This document shows, one piece after another, positions 58,501-64,000 of a DNA stretch of 64,000 nt. The first letter of the stretch is position 1. Each line of letters starts with the position of its first letter. A program made the translations under genes and the position numbers. The DNA comes from Arenicola marina (Eukaryota > Annelida > Polychaeta > Arenicolidae). The notes beneath the pieces are model-generated. The model ran no database searches, was not told where the DNA came from, and was given only the letters and a program-made list of their open reading frames with translations. The stretch spans positions 25,543,639 to 25,607,638 of the forward strand of contig OZ025263.1 in NCBI GenBank assembly GCA_964019135.1, in the 5' to 3' direction.

Positions 58501-61500
58501 GTCGCTATAACGCCGCCCTTACACACCAGGTTTAGGTCGCTATAACGCCGCCATTACCCACATGGTCGGGGTCGCTATAACGCCGCCATTACCCACGTGG
58601 TCGGGGTCGCTATAACGCCGCTATTACCCACGTGGTCGGGGTCGCAATAATGCCGCCATTACCCACGTGGTCGGGGCCGCTATAACGCCGCCATTACCCA
58701 CGTGGTCGGGGTCGCTATAACGCCGCCATTACCCACGTGGTCGGGGTCGCTATAACGCCGCCATTACCCACGTGGTCGGGGTCGCTATAACGCCGCCATT
58801 ACCTACAAGGTTCAGGTCGCTATAACGCCGCCATTACCCACGTGGTCGGGGTCGCTATAGCGCCGCCATTACCCACGTGGTTCAGGTCGCTATAACGCCG
58901 CCATCACACACCAGGTTTAGGTCGCTATAACGCCCCCATTACCCACGTGGTCGGGGCCGCTATAACGCCGCCAATACCCACGTCGTTCAGGTCGCTATAA
59001 CGCCGCCATTACCCACGTGGTCGGGGTCGCTATAACGCCGCCCTTACACACCAAGTTTAGGTCGCTATAACGCCGCCATTACCCACGTGGTCGGGGTCAC
59101 TATAACGCCGCCATTACCCACGTGGTCGGGGTCGCTATAACGCCGCCATTACCCACGTGGTCGGGGCCGCTATAACGCCGCCATTACCCACGTGGTTCAG
59201 GTCGCTGTAACGCCGCCAGTACCCACGTGGTCGGGGTCGCTATAACGCCGCCATTACCTACAAGGTTCAGGTCGCTATAACGCCGCCATTACCCACGTGG
59301 TCGGGGTCGCTATAGCGCCGCCATTACCCACGTGGTTCAGGTCGCTATAACGCCGCCATCACACACCAGGTTTAGGTCGCTATAACGCCCCCATTACCCA
59401 CGTGGTCGGGGCCGCTATAACGCCGCCAATAGCCACGTCGTTCAGGTCGCTATAACGCCGCCATTACCCACGTGGTCGGGGTCGCTATAACGCCGCCATT
59501 ACTCACGTGGTCGGGGCCGCTATAACGCCGCCATTACCCACGTGGTTCAGGTCGCTGTAACGCCGCCATTACCCACGTGGTCGGGGTCGCTATAACGCCG
59601 CCATTACCCACGTGGTCGGGGCCGCTATAACGCCGCCATTACCCACGTGGTTCAGGTCGCTGTAACGCCGCCAGTACCCACGTGGTCGGGGTCGCTATAA
59701 CGCCGCCATTACCTACAAGGTTCAGGTCGCTATAACGCCGCCATTACCCACGTGGTCGGGGTCGCTATAGCGCCGCCATTACCCACGTGGTTCAGGTCGC
59801 TATAACGCCGCCATCACACACCAGGTTTAGGTCGCTATAACGCCCCCATTACCCACGTGGTCGGGGCCGCTATAACGCCGCCAATACCCACGTCGTTCAG
59901 GTCGCTATAACGCCGCCATTACCCACGTGGTCGGGGTCGCTATAACGCCGCCATTACCCACGTGGTCGGGGCCGCTATAACGCCGCCATTACCCACGTGG
60001 TTCAGGTCGCTGTAACGCCGCCATTACCCACGTGGTCGGGGTCGCTATAACGCCGCCCTTACCCACGTGGTCGGGGTCGCTATAACGCCGCCATTACCCA
60101 CGTGGTCGGGGCCGCTATAACGCCGCCATTACCCACGTGGTTCAGGTCGCTGTAACGCCGCCAGTACCCACGTGGTCGGGGTCGCTATAACGCCGCCATT
60201 ACCTACAAGGTTCAGGTCGCTATAACGCCGCCATTACCCACGTGGTCGGGGTCGCTATAGCGCCGCCATTACCCACGTGGTTCAGGTCGCTGTAACGCCG
60301 CCAGTACCCACGTGGTCGGGGTCGCTATAACGCCGCCATTACCTACAAGGTTCAGGTCGCTATAACGCCGCCATTACCCACGTGGTCGGGGTCGCTATAG
60401 CGCCGCCATTACCCACGTGGTTCAGGTCGCTATAACGCCGCCATCACACACCAGGTTTAGGTCGCTATAACGCCCCCATTACCCACGTGGTCGGGGCCGC
60501 TATAACGCCGCCAATACCCACGTCGTTCAGGTCGCTATAACGCCGCCATTACCCACGTGGTCGGGGTCGCTATAACGCCGCCATTACCCACGTGGTTCAG
60601 GTCGCTATAACGCCGCCATTACACACGTGGTTCAGGTCGCTATAACGCCGCCATTACACACGAGGTTTAGATCGCTATAACGCCGCCATTATCCACGTGG
60701 TCGGGGTCGCTATAACGCCGCCATTACACACGAGGTTTAGATCGCTATAACGCCGCCATTACCCACGTGGTCGGGGTCGCTATAACGCCGCCATTACCCA
60801 CGTGGTCGGGGTCGCTATAACGCCGCCATTACCCACGTGGTGCAGGTCGCTATAACGCCGCCATTACACACGTGGTTCAGGTCGCTATAACGCCGCCATT
60901 ACCCACGTGGTCGGGGTCGCTATAACGCCGCCATTACCCACGTGGTCGGGGTCGCTATAACGCCGCCATTACCCACGTGGTTCAGGTCGCTATAACGCCG
61001 CCATTACCCACGTGGTCGGGGTCGCTATAACGCCGCCCTTACACACCAGGTTTAGGTCGCTATAACGCCGCCATTACCCACATGGTCGGGGTCGCTATAA
61101 CGCCGCCATTACCCACGTGGTCGGGGTCGCTATAACGCCGCTATTACCCACGTGGTCGGGGTCGCAATAATGCCGCCATTACCCACGTGGTCGGGGCCGC
61201 TATAACGCCGCCATTACCCACGTGGTCGGGGTCGCTATAACGCCGCCATTACCCACGTGGTCGGGGTCGCTATAACGCCGCCATTACCCACGTGGTCGGG
61301 GTCGCTATAACGCCGCCATTACCTACAAGGTTCAGGTCGCTATAACGCCGCCATTACCCACGTGGTCGGGGTCGCTATAGCGCCGCCATTACCCACGTGG
61401 TTCAGGTCGCTATAACGCCGCCATCACACACCAGGTTTAGGTCGCTATAACGCCCCCATTACCCACGTGGTCGGGGCCGCTATAACGCCGCCAATACCCA

Positions 61501-64000
61501 CGTCGTTCAGGTCGCTATAACGCCGCCATTACCCACGTGGTCGGGGTCGCTATAACGCCGCCCTTACACACCAAGTTTAGGTCGCTATAACGCCGCCATT
61601 ACCCACGTGGTCGGGGTCACTATAACGCCGCCATTACCCACGTGGTCGGGGTCGCTATAACGCCGCCATTACCCACGTGGTCGGGGCCGCTATAACGCCG
61701 CCATTACCCACGTGGTTCAGGTCGCTGTAACGCCGCCAGTACCCACGTGGTCGGGGTCGCTATAACGCCGCCATTACCTACAAGGTTCAGGTCGCTATAA
61801 CGCCGCCATTACCCACGTGGTCGGGGTCGCTATAGCGCCGCCATTACCCACGTGGTTCAGGTCGCTATAACGCCGCCATCACACACCAGGTTTAGGTCGC
61901 TATAACGCCCCCATTACCCACGTGGTCGGGGCCGCTATAACGCCGCCAATAGCCACGTCGTTCAGGTCGCTATAACGCCGCCATTACCCACGTGGTCGGG
62001 GTCGCTATAACGCCGCCATTACTCACGTGGTCGGGGCCGCTATAACGCCGCCATTACCCACGTGGTTCAGGTCGCTGTAACGCCGCCATTACCCACGTGG
62101 TCGGGGTCGCTATAACGCCGCCATTACCCACGTGGTCGGGGCCGCTATAACGCCGCCATTACCCACGTGGTTCAGGTCGCTGTAACGCCGCCAGTACCCA
62201 CGTGGTCGGGGTCGCTATAACGCCGCCATTACCTACAAGGTTCAGGTCGCTATAACGCCGCCATTACCCACGTGGTCGGGGTCGCTATAGCGCCGCCATT
62301 ACCCACGTGGTTCAGGTCGCTATAACGCCGCCATCACACACCAGGTTTAGGTCGCTATAACGCCCCCATTACCCACGTGGTCGGGGCCGCTATAACGCCG
62401 CCAATACCCACGTCGTTCAGGTCGCTATAACGCCGCCATTACCCACGTGGTCGGGGTCGCTATAACGCCGCCATTACCCACGTGGTCGGGGCCGCTATAA
62501 CGCCGCCATTACCCACGTGGTTCAGGTCGCTGTAACGCCGCCATTACCCACGTGGTCGGGGTCGCTATAACGCCGCCCTTACCCACGTGGTCGGGGTCGC
62601 TATAACGCCGCCATTACCCACGTGGTCGGGGCCGCTATAACGCCGCCATTACCCACGTGGTTCAGGTCGCTGTAACGCCGCCAGTACCCACGTGGTCGGG
62701 GTCGCTATAACGCCGCCATTACCTACAAGGTTCAGGTCGCTATAACGCCGCCATTACCCACGTGGTCGGGGTCGCTATAGCGCCGCCATTACCCACGTGG
62801 TTCAGGTCGCTATAACGCCGCCATCACACACCAGGTTTAGGTCGCTATAACGCCCCCATTACCCACGTGGTCGGGGCCGCTATAACGCCGCCAATACCCA
62901 CGTCGTTCAGGTCGCTATAACGCCGCCATTACCCACGTGGTCGGGGTCGCTATAACGCCGCCATTACCCACGTGGTCGGGGCCGCTATAACGCCGCCAAT
63001 ACCCACGTCGTTCAGGTCGCTATAACGCCGCCATTACCCACGTGGTCGGGGTCGCTATAACGCCGCCATTACCCACGTGGTCGGGGTCGCTATAACGCCG
63101 CCATTACCCACGTGGTTCAGGTCGCTATAACGCCGCCATTACACACGTGGTTCAGGTCTCTATAACGCCGCCATTACACACGAGGTTTAGATCGCTATAA
63201 CGCCGCCATTACCCACGTGGTCGGGGCCGCTATAACGCCGCCAATACCCACGTCGTTCAGGTCGCTATAACGCCGCCATATCCCACGTGGTCGGGGTCGC
63301 TATAACGCCGCCATTACCCACGTGGTCGGGGTCGCTATAACGCCGCCATTACCCACGTGGTTCAGGTCGCTATAACGCCGCCATTACACACGTGGTTCAG
63401 GTCGCTATAACGCCGCCATTACACACGAGGTTTAGATCGCTATAACGCCGCCATTATCCACGTGGTCGGGGTCGCTATAACGCCGGCATTACACACGAGG
63501 TTTAGATCGCTATAACGCCGCCATTACCCACGTGGTCGGGGTCGCTATAACGCCGCCATTACCCACGTGGTCGGGGTCGCTATAACGCCGCCATTACCCA
63601 CGTGGTGCAGGTCGCTATAACGCCGCCATTACACACGTGGTTCAGGTCGCTATAACGCCGCCATTACCCACGTGGTCGGGGTCGCTATAACGCCGCCATT
63701 ACCCACGTGGTCGGGGTCGCTATAACGCCGCCATTACCCACGTGGTTCAGGTCGCTATAACGCCGCCATTACCCACGTGGTCGGGGTCGCTATAACGCCG
63801 CCCTTACACACCAGGTTTAGGTCGCTATAACGCCGCCATTACCCACATGGTCGGGGTCGCTATAACGCCGCCATTACCCACGTGGTCGGGGTCGCTATAA
63901 CGCCGCTATTACCCACGTGGTCGGGGTCGCTATAATGCCGCCATTACCCACGTGGTCGGGGTCGCTATAACGCCGCCATTACCCACGTGGTCGGGGTCGC
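52537..64000 (+). repeat. Giant 35-bp minisatellite (>11.4 kb, ~327 units, continues past window)
   Basis: Unit ACCCACGTGGTCGGGGTCGC then TATAACGCCGCCATT. Variants: CACGTGGTTCAGG, CACGAGGTTTAGA, CACACCAGGTTTAGG, CTACAAGGTTCAGG, CACGTCGTTCAGG. The period is rigid at 35. Long blocks repeat exactly at multiples of 35 (2,520; 2,765; 1,855; 5,285). Confidence 0.97.

Noticed and set aside
52537..64000. CRISPR array or bacterial repeat
   Set aside because: No unique spacers between repeats; contiguous tandem units in a spliced eukaryotic genome.
52537..64000. Centromeric or telomeric satellite
   Set aside because: The 35-bp unit is not telomere-like and it adjoins a gene; centromere identity cannot be judged from sequence alone.

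Overview
This is a metazoan genomic window: spliced genes with GT-AG introns, tRNA-derived SINEs, a broken non-LTR retrotransposon, MITE-like elements, and an extraordinary load of minisatellites (well over a third of the 64 kb). I think it comes from a marine invertebrate, possibly a non-vertebrate deuterostome such as a cephalochordate, but the species is inferred from overall character and not proven.

Three protein-coding genes can be rebuilt exon by exon with consistent phases. (1) An MFSD6-like major facilitator transporter on the plus strand (1-23,581) enters the window mid-gene; six C-terminal exons are visible, ending in a Gly/Tyr-rich cytosolic tail with two NPF motifs. (2) A FAST-kinase-domain (FASTKD/RAP) mitochondrial protein lies on the minus strand (33,555-27,008) in nine coding exons, about 722 residues. 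It is tail-to-tail with the transporter. (3) A Spindly (SPDL1) orthologue lies on the plus strand (43,083-51,414) in ten coding exons, 635 residues. It has the CC1-box region, the Spindly motif GNSLF, a KEN box and a C-terminal CTTQ prenylation-type box. It is divergent from the FASTKD gene across a 9.5 kb repeat-rich spacer. The three genes have unrelated roles (membrane transport, mitochondrial RNA metabolism, kinetochore dynein adaptor) and show no operon-like logic.

Repeat layout: 31-bp array 30-3,138; exon-B triplication 4,712-4,942; 16-bp array 4,972-5,420; 17-bp array 5,640-5,967; 58-bp array 6,669-14,376; C-rich 10-bp array 14,690-15,572; 16-bp array 15,656-17,778; 28/40-bp donor array 19,060-19,990; 48-bp array 26,650-26,985; 34-bp array 29,030-29,430; 18-bp array 38,213-38,645; 32-bp array 43,617-45,605; 25-bp array 49,869-50,165; donor array 50,523-50,712; 30-bp array 51,943-52,372; and a giant 35-bp array from 52,537 past the window end.

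The most unusual observation is that many arrays start exactly at, or include, the 5' splice site of an exon. Three consecutive donors of the MFSD6-like gene and one Spindly donor have been tandemly amplified together with the exon end; other arrays begin 6 to 60 bases beyond a donor. One array contains 25 extra perfect GTAAGT donor copies. No array seeds at an acceptor. This suggests that donor-side intron sequence is a recurrent birthplace of minisatellites here, producing intronic rows of decoy 5' splice sites.
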